DNA from: Limonium bicolor | Lineage: Eukaryota > Streptophyta > Magnoliopsida > Caryophyllales > Plumbaginaceae | DNA: 64,000 nt | NCBI GenBank assembly: GCA_023374045.1 | Contig: CM041776.1 | Span: 44,212,171-44,276,170, forward strand | Reading direction: 5' to 3' | Part shown: piece after piece, positions 32,101 to 43,820 of the stretch | Layout: each line of letters opens with the position of its first letter | Position numbering within the stretch: the first letter of the stretch is position 1 | Made by a program: the position numbers and the translations under genes | The notes under the pieces: model-generated | What the model was told of the DNA's origin: nothing | The model's database searches: none | What the model saw: the letters and a program-made list of their open reading frames with translations, nothing else

Positions 32101-32188
32101 TGTAACACCAACGAGTTAAGTTATTTTAAGTAGTATACTTTCCGCTGCAGAATGTTTTTATGGGTATGTTGTTGGATGGGGTGTTACA
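29187..32188. mobile_element. E5: head-to-head inverted LTR ends of the E2/E7 family
   Basis: 29187 to about 31762 is the reverse complement of the last 2.5 kb of an E2-type LTR. From about 31785 to 32188 the last 400 bp of the same LTR type run forward. So both outer ends are LTR 3' ends (TGTAACACCCC...GGGGTGTTACA), and the terminal 400 bp form an inverted repeat. The flanks (GTTTA left, ATACA right) do not match. Left is E4 LTR and right is E6 LTR entered 540 bp in. It looks like a product of rearrangement between insertions, or a misassembly. Confidence 0.85.
31114..31357 (-). repeat. Phased palindrome array of E5 (4 copies)
   Basis: Copies at 31114-31147, 31181-31215, 31251-31285 and 31324-31357, spaced 67, 70 and 73 bp, of the E2/E7 type in reverse. 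The last holds the GTCCGGAC core variant that is first in E2. Confidence 0.92.
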
Positions 32189-34450
32189 ATACATTCCCTA
32201 ACTAACATAACAAGGTTGTTAGTTGTTTCATTACTCTTAGGCCTTGAGGGTTATACCTCACTATGCCTTGGTTACTCATTCAATAACTCCACCCACCCTC
32301 TCGGTTACTTATACTTATACTCACCCATTCTCTTGGGTTACTTATACTATACTCACCCATTCTCTCGGGTTACTTATACTTATATTCAAGCTCACGTAGT
32401 TCTCGAGACACTACAGGCCTCCTACGCTATTCTCGTTTGTTTCTCTTAATACATATTTAAGCCAAAACTCATGGCTTTCGAGCTTAATTTTACCAGCTCC
32501 CGGAACTCACTCTTAGTTCCTACTACTTTCGCATAGGTCTGACTACTCTCGGACTTCTCACATTCCCATACACTCCTCTCTCGGAGTTATAATATATTTA
32601 GGCATTTTGTTTAGGAGCATCACTCTCGATGTTCCTAATGATTAGGGATCATTACTTAATTTCGGGTAATCTTAGTCTCAAGGTTACCCATACATTTCGT
32701 ATACTTATCTTTCGGTTATTTTCTTATTCCGGATAAAATCCTCATATAGGAGGTTGACCATGTCTCAAGGGAGTTAGATGGTCCCTTAGGTCTCTTTACC
32801 TTCCTTACAAGTTCACTTCTTTGAACTAACTTCAATCCCCACTACGGAGGTTCATTTATCTCTCAACTCTTATTTATTTCGTGGATTGTGTCAATATGGT
32901 TTTCTAACCGTTATCGGGTATTTACTCAACCCGTACATCTTCACATTCTAGGGAGTTCATATGCTTGCGTTATCGTTATACTCTAATTGATAGTTTGTGT
33001 GTTTGCACGTTTCCGTTATCTTACGCAACAACCTGATCTTTGGGTCTCTAGCCAACGTTACTCACTATGAGTCGGTCTATACACTATGTTAGACCACACC
33101 GGCACACTAGTATGTTAGCTCATTCTACATACAACATGACATACATAACCAAACAATGGATTATTTTCATGCTTTAGTCTTGATTAAGCCGACACATAAA
33201 CACACAAATCAACGTAACTCGGTTAGCACGCGGAGTATGAGAAATCATACCTTCACCGAGGTTTTACTTTTACCGTGTCATCTCACCATGCTCGGTTCAC
33301 ACACAATCCTTTGATAATGTTCCAAACATTATTATTAATACTAAACTCATACGGTACATAATTAAATGCTACTCCCGTACTCACCCCGTTACCCCGTTAT
33401 CTCGGTTTTACTCTTGTTAATTTGAGTTCTTACTTCTCAACCATTTCTAACACTTTCTTACACTTCTTAGGGCCTTTAAATATCACCAAACAAGGCCTAA
33501 ACATCATCTAAAACCATTACCATTCACTTCCCCATCATTAGGACTCTTAAAAACACATTCTGGCAACTTTTTACACTGGTCCGGGTTTGTGTCCGGGGTT
33601 ACAAACCCGGACCAGACACGATTTTCAGTTTCTGCCTACATTTTGCTATGGTCCGGGTTTGTGTACCGGGATACAAACCCGGACCAACCTCTGTAATGTG
33701 TTTCTGGCATGTTTTTGGGGTGGTCCGGGTTTGTGTACCGGTTTGCAAACCCAGACCAACCCTGGAACTGTCAAAATTTACAGTTTTTGACCAGTTTTCA
33801 ACCCTAATTCACCTCTAACCATTCCCTAATCATTCCACATGTTTCCTACATGTTTAAACACCTCACCTCAAAACATGCTCTAAACCTCTTCAAATCATAG
33901 GTTCAACCTTATTCAATTTCTTGCCCATTTCTACAATTTTGTTCCTTCTCTGTTACATTTTGCACAGCATGGCATTTTAAATCTTCTTTTGATGTTTCTT
34001 AGCCTTCCACCAACTTACCAAATCATTCATATAGTGTCAACTCTAGCATTTCATACTTGCATTATTTATTTCAAGCTCAACCCAAATACATATCTCTCCC
34101 TAGTAAAATTCTCAAGTGACTAACCCTTAATTTTCATCTCTGTAACATGCCTAGATTCTTCCATTAAATGAAACACTCAAGTCCATTAATTCTAGATAAA
34201 TTTTGACAACACTTGTCTACTTTATATACATTCTCACCACACCAAATATGCTCACAAACACTTCTTCACCCCTGTATAATGAAGCATCAACAACTACAAC
34301 ACATTAAATTCCCATTTGCTCACATATGTAACAGTTTACTCTCAAGGTTCTTCCTACACTTAAACAACATTTAAAAAAAACATTCTCATTCAACAAACGA
34401 CCTTATGGTATCTTGGCTATACCAACTCAAGGTCATTAACACAACACTAA
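32189..34450 (-). repeat. E6 3' LTR, part 1
   Basis: Matches 55449-57712 of the E6 5' LTR. It lacks the terminal 540 bp because E5 cuts in at 32188, and it is interrupted at 34450 by E7. A tandem repeat of about 37 bp (GGGTTACTTATACTTATACTC) occurs three times near 32300-32395, as at 55555-55655. Confidence 0.92.
33578..33757 (-). repeat. Phased palindrome array of E6, left LTR (3 copies)
   Basis: Copies at 33578-33613, 33650-33685 and 33722-33757, exactly 72 bp apart. Arms are GGTCCGGGTTTG and its complement; the third copy has one arm change. Confidence 0.92.
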
Positions 34451-37400
34451 TGAAATACCCCAAACCTTGATATGTGGTTTAAATAGCAAACTATGTTATA
34501 TAAAGGCTACAAGTTCCTTAGGAACCTCAGTGACAATTTTAATCATAGTAAAATGCAATAAAGCATTAAGACACAGTTTGAGCAAAAACATGCTTTAAGC
34601 TATGAGTGAACTTGGTTAGGACCCAAAGAGCCTACCAAGACTTAATAACATTTAATTATGATTTTAAAGGCTAATTAAGTCCTTAGGAAACTTTGTTAGA
34701 CAATGAAACCAAACAAACACAAATAAATACCTTAAAGTCAATAAGAGCAAAAATGTGCTCTAAGCTTGGGATAATTTGTAAAAGACCTAATGGTCATACC
34801 TATACCTTATAAATATGTTAAGGAACATATTAAATCAATTACCAAAGAAAACAAGCTTGAAAACAAGTTAAAACACAAAATGTGCTTTAAGGAGTCTTAA
34901 AGCACGTTTTTGAAAATTGTCTTGTAAATGAGTTTTGAATGGCTAAATGTCCATCATTACTCTTTAATTAACATGTGTACTATATAGTATCACATTTGGG
35001 TGGCTATATTAATGGGAAATCAAAAATTTCACTTCTATGTGCCTTAGTTTGTGAATAGTAACTTTTATAAGCTAGTTTGTAACATATAATGTTATAAGTA
35101 ATTAAATTGACAATAAAGACTAAATTACCCTTCTAACTAAATGGGGGCCGGTTTTTCAAGGAGTAAGTCACCAAGTTGTAAAAGAAATCAAATAAGTAAA
35201 GTAAAACTTAAAGTAAAGTACTATTTTGCTTTATAACATAAATATCTCCAAAAGCAAACTCATCTTCTCATTTCCTTCTCTTCTTTCATTTCACACGGTT
35301 CTTCACCTTCTCCTTTCTTTCCTCATTTACGATTTGCAACAGCCCTCTCTTCTCCATCTTCATTTCCTTGCCAAATCCAACTCCATGCTCCAAATCAAAT
35401 TCTAAGACCATATTTGTCTTAGTTAGGTCAAGCTCTACACTTCTACCTTTTCAAATCTCTCAAGAGCTCAATTTTGGTGCCATGGAGAATCACCATTGAT
35501 GGAGCTTGAGCTTGTGTTTCTACACATTATTACTCTCCTTTGCTTCTAGGTAAGGAATCTCAAAGAAAAATCAAGTTTCCTCCATGTTTTGTGTGTGACC
35601 GAAAATATTCATTGATGGAGCTCCTTGTGTTGCTTTGTTCTAGCTCCATTTGAATCTTTCAAGGACTAGGTGGAGTCCTCTCTTCATAGATATTCAAATT
35701 CCCTTCAAAGATCAAGGTAAAACAACTACATTAATGTTTTTGAAATAATGTAAACCTAGGGTTTACAATGAGATGGAGCTTAAAGCTTGAATACTCATTA
35801 TGTTGTTTGTATAATGTTTAGTAGTTGGCAAGGAACCAAATGCCTTACCGTTTTTACAAGGAAACAAGAAAGAAATTTGTGAGGAAAGAGGTAAACAAAC
35901 TACCTCAATGTAGTTTAAATGCCTTAGGAAAATGAGCTTGAATTGCTTAATAAAATACCTAAGGAGCCAATGGCAATGAGCTAGTAAAATGCTCTCAAGG
36001 AGACTAGTAAAAGAACATATGTATTGGTGTGTATTTGCAGGTCAAAGGCATACTTATGTGGGAAATTCAGTGTTTATGGTTTATGTTATTTAAGGGCCTA
36101 AGAGCCATGTTATTTAAGGGCCTAAGTGCCAAGCAATTTAAGTTATGCACTATATTGTGATGTAGTGCTTAATGTGTGAAGTTTGTGTGTAAAAATGTTC
36201 TTGATGGATTTTAGGTGTTTTGAATGAAATAAGGTAAAAACCTAAGTGTTTGGATGTGAGTATATACAAGAGAAGCTATGGCCAAATTGGGAAAATGTGT
36301 GAGAAGTTCTAAGTGTTTTAAATGGTCTTGTGAACTAGGAAGTGTTAAAGGTGAATAAGTGTTTACTTGAGAAAAAACATGTGTTAAGGTGATTTAGAGT
36401 GATGCAAGGATTTAGGTGTTATCTAGGAAGTTCTAGGAATTCAAGTTGTTTTTGAGAATGTATTTAAGTCTTGGAGGAATTTGTTTAAGTTTAGATAATG
36501 TTGATATTCAAGGAATAAGTGATGTTTAGTGGGATGTGAAAAAGGAGGTTAGTTAGTAAGAAAAGATTTTGAGAGATGATGTTAAGGTGTAGAGGAAACA
36601 CCTGGTATAGTGGTCAATATTGGTGAAATACCACTTGGAAAAATTAAGGAGGAAGTGTAAGCTTGGGAAAGGAATTGTAAGAATGACATAAGGAGTTTTG
36701 ATATGTAGGAAAGGATGTTTGAATGATGATGTTGTGTGGAAGAAATGTCTTGGTATAATGGTTAAATTGGCATGAATCATCACTAAGGGACTTAGGAGTA
36801 TAACTATAAGTGTTGGAGGCTTTGGAGGAATTTGGCTAAGTGTTTAAAGTGTAGAAGTTGAGCATTTTGCCGCGTCCGAACTTCCGTCCGGACATGGAAG
36901 TTCGGACAAGCTCTGTTGGGTAAAGGATTTTCTCATTTTCGAACTGTGTCCGAACTTGGGAAGTCCGGACACAAGTTCGGACGTGACTGTTTCTATCTGG
37001 GATTTACTCTCGAACTGTGTCCAACTTGGGAAGTTCGGACACAAGTTCGGACAGGCCACTGTATGGACCAAAATTGTTGTTTTAAGGTATAGAAATGGTG
37101 TGTAATGATGGGGATTGATAGGTAATGATGTTATAAGGTTGTTAAGGACATGAGGGGTGAGTTTTAATGGTAATTAAGTGGGTGAAAAGTAGTATCAAAA
37201 TGTAAAAGTAAAACAAGTTGAAATGTAAAGTTATGTAACTAAGTTAACGGGAAAAGTTATAAGCGTTAGACTTTAAACAACACATGTTACCCCATGTTAA
37301 TAAAAACACATGTGATGTTAACAGTTGTTCGAGAATTGCTCGAGGAACATAAGTGGACGTGGTAAAGTGGACTCCGGTGACAGGTATGGTTTTCTTGCAA

Positions 37401-38972
37401 CCTGTGTCCTACCGGATTACACCAGCTTGTATGCCAATGTGTTTTTCTGTATGTTTGCCACGTTATGAGATAAATCATGAAACGAGTTTACAGTCGTTAT
37501 TGTTATTGTAGTTTACGTGCCGATACCGGTAACCTCGAATGCGCTTGAAGGGCTAGTTAACCACTATTAGGTAAACGTAGGAGAACGGTATCCGGTAACA
37601 AACGTTTCCGACTTAAGGAACGTTCTAACCACGGCTATGCGTGAGTTGGTTATGTGATGTTTGTGTGTGATGTTTGTATGTGAAGGTATGACTCTCTCTT
37701 CCCTTGTGTATGTCTAACAAGACTTAACCCAATGTTTGTGATTGTTTAATAAAGTTCAAAGTTGAACTTCTAACAAGTGCTAACGGGGGAGTGAGGAGTC
37801 CGGTCTGTTCCGGCCACGCGTGTGAGTATGGGGGTCGTTGTCATAGCAGGTTCGATCCTCTCTGTATGTTATGGTTGTTTTCCAATTTGGTTCCCAACCT
37901 CCCTTTAGCTTAACCAAGGCTATTACTGACTCACGTCGGGCCACAGGGGCATACTATTGTTATTTTGTTTCGGTGTGCTTGGATCACTATATCCGAGACA
38001 CCTTGTGTTAAGTTAACCGTTCATTTAACGAGACGGTAACGAGTTATGTAACGAGCTTATCATGAGACTGGCAACAATCTCTAGGCTCACCAGTGTATTA
38101 ACAATGTTTGGGTCGGTTCCTAAGAGAACCCTTCCCGTTATGTTATGTGTTTTGTTGTGATGCAATATTCATTGCGGTATTATGTTGTGCACGTGGAAAC
38201 GTGCAAAGTGTTGTTAGGTGTTGTATGTAGTGTATGTTATATTTGTATAATATGGAGTGTGTGGATCATGGATATGATTTCCAGTTTGTGATAAGAGGCG
38301 TTTAAGGATAACCCGATTTAAGGGTATGTGTCGTCTATTAAGGGAATAGCTCCATTAGAGGAGGAACACTCTAGGGATGATCAATACCATGAGTGACTTA
38401 TTAAGTAAGGGTATATTATCCGTTTGTTGAGCCCGTTGAGGCGGAATGATTATGTTTGTGTGTTTACAGTTGCATGCATGATTTAAAACTAATCAACCGC
38501 ATGCTAAGACGACAATTAGTTGTGCGTGGCCCGGTAGCATGTGGGCTGCGGGATTACCATACCAGCAAAGGTGCTGAGCCCCTTGGGGGCCACCCTTTCT
38601 CTTCTTTTCCTATTTCAGGTACAGAGAGCTGGAAGCCGTCCGAGAGTAAGACGGGGTAGACATTGTACATGGGTATATCGTTTATGTTGTATATATACAG
38701 TAGGTGTAGTAAGACCGAAATTGTTATCGGCATTAATTATAAATACTCGGTATAGTTGGAAGGTGTATGTTGTTGTTGTGTTAATGGAAAGGGATAGTAA
38801 GGTGTAGTCGCTCGGGAATTTAGCCCATCAGACCGGTACAATGTGTATGTATTAGCCTTGTTAGCCACGTGGGTGGCTAACGGCGTGTAACACCAACGAG
38901 ATAAGTAATGTGATGAGGTTGTTTTCCGCTGCAGATTATTGTAAGTGTGTTATTGTTGGATGGGGTGTTACA
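34451..38972 (+). repeat. E7 5' LTR (4522 bp)
   Basis: TGAAATACCCC...GGGGTGTTACA. TATA box near 35232 with a pyrimidine patch, three phased palindromes, the candidate leader introns (35550-36040 and 37384-38618) and the terminal stem-loop at 38860-38881. Confidence 0.97.
36874..37052 (+). repeat. Phased palindrome array of E7 5' LTR (3 copies)
   Basis: Copies at 36874-36907, 36948-36982 and 37019-37052, spaced 74 and 71 bp. One unit fewer than in the 3' LTR; the last has lost a G in the left arm. Confidence 0.92.
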
Positions 38973-38977
38973 AAAAG

Positions 38978-39005
38978 TGGTATCAGAGCGAAGTATCGCT
39001 CTGAT
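38978..39005 (+). promoter_or_regulatory. E7 primer binding site within a hairpin
   Basis: TGGTATCAGAGC at 38978-38989; the stem ATCAGAGCG / CGCTCTGAT spans 38982-39005. Confidence 0.93.
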
Positions 39006-39803
39006 GACTGAATTACCGAGCTTAGGAAGTACCGAGTTAGGATTTAAGTACTTTGGGTTGAGGGTTGAGTGATAGCGTGAGAGATACGCTAGATAGGAAC
39101 TACCAGTGACTACTGGAAACCTACAATATCCATCCCACCCCCTCACAATCCCTGTTTTATAACTTGGGGAAGAACGCCAGAGAGATGGAAGTCCACTCTC
39201 ATACTCGGGAATACCCGATCTGGCTGTTATTAAATACCTTTAGGTACGGAGAACCTGTCACACGGTAGATCCCGAAAACTGGGAATCCCGGAGACGGTCT
39301 CCATCTGAACAATGTTAACCGCATTCCATAGCAAAGAATGAAGGATCTTGTGTATAGAGGAATAGAATTTCCGGCAACCTGGGTCGACATGCTAAGTAGT
39401 CGAGAATAACCAGTTTGCAACGCACCAACCGTGCAACAGGCAAGAAGTGGATTAATAAAACCCGAGACAAGTGTCTACGGGACCACAGTTGATAAACAAT
39501 ACACCAACGGTATACCAACCGACAAAGGAACTACAACGTAGTGCCCAAACAAGAGACAAGTCTCAGTAACCGCGATAAATACGTGGAACGGGCTACAAAG
39601 AGAATACAATACTAAGACAAGGGGTCTCCCAGAATGGGAAACACCCTAGTTGATGATCGTCATGTGAAGACAGTGAGAACTCACCTAGAAGAGTCATTAT
39701 CAAGGCAGTAAGATCAGTGAGGGCCAACAAGGCCACTGATGACAGTATGGGTAAAACAATACCACAACTGGTATGTGTTAAACCGATAGCCAGTTAGCAT
39801 GGC

Positions 39804-39823
39804 GCACTTGCCATAGCAAGTGC
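39804..39823 (+). promoter_or_regulatory. 20-base palindrome downstream of the E7 primer site
   Basis: Identical to E2: GCACTTGCCATAGCAAGTGC, about 830 bp after the LTR. Confidence 0.6.
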
Positions 39824-42454
39824 TGCTATAACAGGGCTGTTCGGGAAATTTATAACCACTACAAGTACTTAGTAAAGTACCATGAAGTTAACAGGATCAT
39901 TATGACCATGGAAGGGCTTGGTAGCCTAACCTCTGTAATTGTAAATACACCAGTCAGCAAGAAGCTAGACTTGGTTAAGGTAAGAAGATGTTGTGAACCC
40001 ATGAAATTTTTCTTTAAACCCAGATTTATACAAACCCTTTTCTTTTCAAACCAGATTTTCTTTCAAACCAACACTTCTTTCAACCTTCTTTTAAACCAAA
40101 CCAGTAAAACCAAGGACAGTTGACAAGGATACAACAATGGATAAACTTTCCCTCGATTAAGTTCGGGAAGTAAGGAATGAATATTGTCACGGGACAATAT
40201 AAGGGAGTTGACAACAGAATACTTCACCTAGGCGTGTGACGGACACTACGAGTGTACCAATTGAATTGTGGGACGACCGCACTCCGATAGGAGCTTGTGG
40301 GCCTGACAGACCTACTTATGGGTTAGTTGGGTAAGTAGTAATGTATCAGTATGATACCCCATATATGTATACGAGTAGAGTCCGAAACACGGGAAGTAGT
40401 CGACTCCGTCTACGGTCGCAGTATAAATCAAACAAGAGCTAAGGATTACAAGGAATAGTTGAAGCTAAGGAACTCAGTTAAGCTAACTAGACTAAAAGAG
40501 TCAGTGAATTCATTTTCAAGGAAATGTTTTAAGAGTCAGGAAGTGCGAAGTGCACTAACTGTTATATAAAGACATCACACATGTCTTAAGAATTCCTCAG
40601 GGATAACATTATAGCTGGAATGGTGACCCAGCCTGTAATGGCAAAGCAGATGCCTAATGTGGACACATTAATGTGCAACAAACGGGATGAAACTCCCAGA
40701 ATGAGTACCTACACTACCAGGAAAGGTTGATCTTCACGGAAGAAGATAATAACCAAACCAGTGAAAAACGCAAACGGCGTGGCTAATGGAATGTACCAAT
40801 AAGTGTGAAACAAATGTAAGGCATAACTAGCAACACCCAGGAGCCATCCTTGAGGGGTGTTCGCATCAACAATTGTTGAACGAAATGCATGACAGAAACA
40901 CAAGGGTTGAACTAACACCCAGTTTAGACATGAGTTGTCAGGAGACGGACTGACAAACCTAAGGGAATCCCATGAAAGGAACGTGATGCAACGACTTGTC
41001 ATGGAGCCCAATATAATATCCAAACCATGTAATACTGTACAAGAAGTACATGTGTGTGGACAGCCTACAATGAGCCCAGCTCAAGGCAAATAAGGCTTAT
41101 AAGCCATAAGCAATATATGTTATATAAATTCGATTGATGGTATATAAGTGAATAGAGTGGTAAACAAACCACTGCATTAAGAGTGGGGACACCTCTCGAT
41201 ATTCTGAAACCGCAGGAGCGGTAGTTATGTGGACAAGTTCAAGAAATATGTTAAGGATGGACGATGTTATTATTGAAAGAGAGCAATTAGCTTAGTAGTA
41301 TGTGTATAAAGGGAAACACCGAGCTGAATAATGCCGGCTTGTGACTCGAATTATCGATGCTCAAGGAGCATTCGGTAGTCCCAGATGAATGATGATGAAC
41401 CATAATATAAGTATGGGTGTGTGAAAGTTAATGTGACAGTAAATACCATGCAAGTTAGTGTTATGTATACAATAAGTACGGTGCGCAGTAAGCGACCGTT
41501 GTATAAGTATTGTTAAACGAAATGTAGCAGATAAGACCAGCTATGAGTTAAACTCAGTGGAGATGCAAGATAAGTGATGTTAAACAACTGAGCAATAAGC
41601 CAGTGGTAGGTACTGTGTGATGAGGAACTCAGTGTGAATTCCATGGCGAATCGCATAAGGGATTTATTGTCAAGAGTTTACGCCTCTGCACTCTGTATGA
41701 CTGAGTGTTTTGGTATTGCACTTGCGCAGTAATGACGAGTGAGATAGCTAGGAATTGGAAACATGTTAATTGTGAAGCAACATGTTATAATGGCCGATGC
41801 ATAGGAAATGCTAAGACCACCAATAAAAAAGAGTACTTGTACAAAACCAAATGTGGAGACATGATTAACAGTAAGTGACTACAGTAACACTAACTTACCC
41901 CAAATGTTGTAAATAGCTGAGAGAGCACTACACACTAGGTAGTAGCTCAATCTCAACCGACAATAAGTCGGAAGGCAACAAGTCAATCATTGTGAAATAC
42001 ATAGCTGTATACACAGTAAATTGTTATGGAAGTGGATAGAAAGTTTATGACTCACCGAATTCGCTAACGGTAAAGATACCACGCGTCGGTTGAGAAACCA
42101 TTGTCACCAAGATAAGGTGATAATTGGGGATGTACAATACAGTAAGAATAACAAATGGGGCAATTAAGCTCTACAGTTACTAGAGTTTCGCAGCAGAAAC
42201 TAGTGAGCCAGTGATTCAAGTGTTGAATGTACATGGTAAATACGAGTGAATGGCTAATTATTAACGCCTAGAAGCCTAACAGGCCAGAATCGAAACCGAC
42301 TAAGAGTTTAAACAAACTCCAATGAGAATTTTTGTTTAGGAACTAAACCGCCAATACGGTTAAGATCCTCTAATCAGAATCCATTGTGTAATGGACCGCG
42401 TGGAAGTTAAAACACTTCACGACGGCAGAACATTTAAGCCAATGTTTAGTGATT

Positions 42455-42489
42455 GATTACGTGGACGTAATCCCTTTAAGGGGGGTAGA
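42455..42489 (+). promoter_or_regulatory. E7 internal polypurine tract with hairpin
   Basis: GATTACGTGGACGTAATC (42455-42472), here an exact 8-bp-arm palindrome, followed by AAGGGGGGTAGA (42478-42489). Confidence 0.65.
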
Positions 42490-43784
42490 GCGCAAAACCA
42501 CTTAGTGTATATTACCGTACAAGTGTACGTAGTGTATGTGATTCATATTGTGCATAGCACAAATTATATTATTGTTTTGATGATTGGTGTGTGTGTTACG
42601 TAAACATACACATTCATTCATGTTTAATTGTGGTAATTGCACACAGAAGATGCGAATACCATTGTGATAAGTGTGTGTGTTTGTTAACGGTTGTGTGTGA
42701 TAGTACAAGTGTGGGGTAGTAGAGAAACTCCCGGGGGAACAAAAGCCCGACAGTGTATAAATGTAAAACCAGGTGTTGTATTTTGATAAATATATGTGTA
42801 TATATATATATACTTTAGTGATGCATGAAAGGGTATGAACCGACATAGAACCTAGTGAGAATAAGATTCCATAGGCAACAGGATTAAAGTGTATGGGAAT
42901 AACTGATAGACGAAGTTCTATCTTTGGAGATGTGGATCATGATTAGAATGATTAAAAAGATAGAAAATTGGAAATGAGTGATTTATTTGATGCTTGAAAA
43001 TGGAGTGGGAGGTGGAACTTGATTTGCATGTGATCAAGGGAAGCCGAACACAAATTGGAGTAGAAGGATAGTTCACACACTGATGCTGATCACATCAGGG
43101 TTGGATGATCTTGAAGCTCCCTATAAGTGGTCACAAACAACCACGCTAAGAAAAGAAGCAAAGAGCTTAAGTTGGACTTGGAGTTGTGTGTGTTTTCAAA
43201 AGGATTTTAAATTGGTATTTATAAAACGTTGATGGATACTTTGCATAATTAAAGTCTTCTTACTTACCTCACAAGGAAAAATTTTAAATTTAAGTGATTG
43301 TTTTGATCTCCCAAAGGCACGGGGACGGAAGGTGTCCATCGCGACCGGGTTCTGCGGGATCACAGTGTATATCAAAGATATTTTTGATTGTTATACATGC
43401 TATGACATGTTGTGTTGTATGTGTAATAAATGTTATTTTGACTTTGATCTTCTAAAAGTGTATGCTATTGAGACCTATGAGTCTAAATGTGTTGTGTTAC
43501 ATAGTCCTAAGTGTCTGAAGACTGTTATGTTATGGGGACCTATGTGTCCAAATGTTGTGATGTTACCCAAGATCAGTGAGTCCAAGGGTTGTTATGTATG
43601 TGTAAGTGTGGTTAAGGTACCCGGACCAAGAGTCCGAGGTTATCATGTGGATATTTATGTTATGTGTGGATGTGAATGTTTGCCCGACCATTAAGTCCGA
43701 GGTTATGATGTAAAGTGTGTTTGGTTATGGAAGTTTATTTCCAAGTGATTCCTGTGTTCAAATTTAATGATGTGTGGAAGGTGT

Positions 43785-43819
43785 GAACTTCGAGGACGAA
43801 GTTCTTTTAAGGGGGTAGA
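43785..43819 (+). promoter_or_regulatory. E7 3' polypurine tract with hairpin
   Basis: Stem GAACTTCG / CGAAGTTC at 43785-43804, then TTAAGGGGGTAGA directly before the LTR at 43821. Confidence 0.88.
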
Positions 43820-43820
43820 T

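Larger units (their letters stand above)
38973..43820 (+). other. E7 internal domain, non-coding
   Basis: Close match to the E2 internal domain throughout. The longest frame is about 120 codons (43332-43694), which covers the hairpin ladder and has no family resemblance. Conserved marks: palindrome 39804-39823, internal polypurine tract, CTGATG palindrome 43080-43098, hairpin ladder 43468-43700, 3' polypurine tract. Confidence 0.88.

Noticed and set aside
29187..32188. E5 as a true foldback or TIR DNA transposon
   Set aside because: Both arms are ends of a known LTR in this window and the flanks do not form a target duplication.
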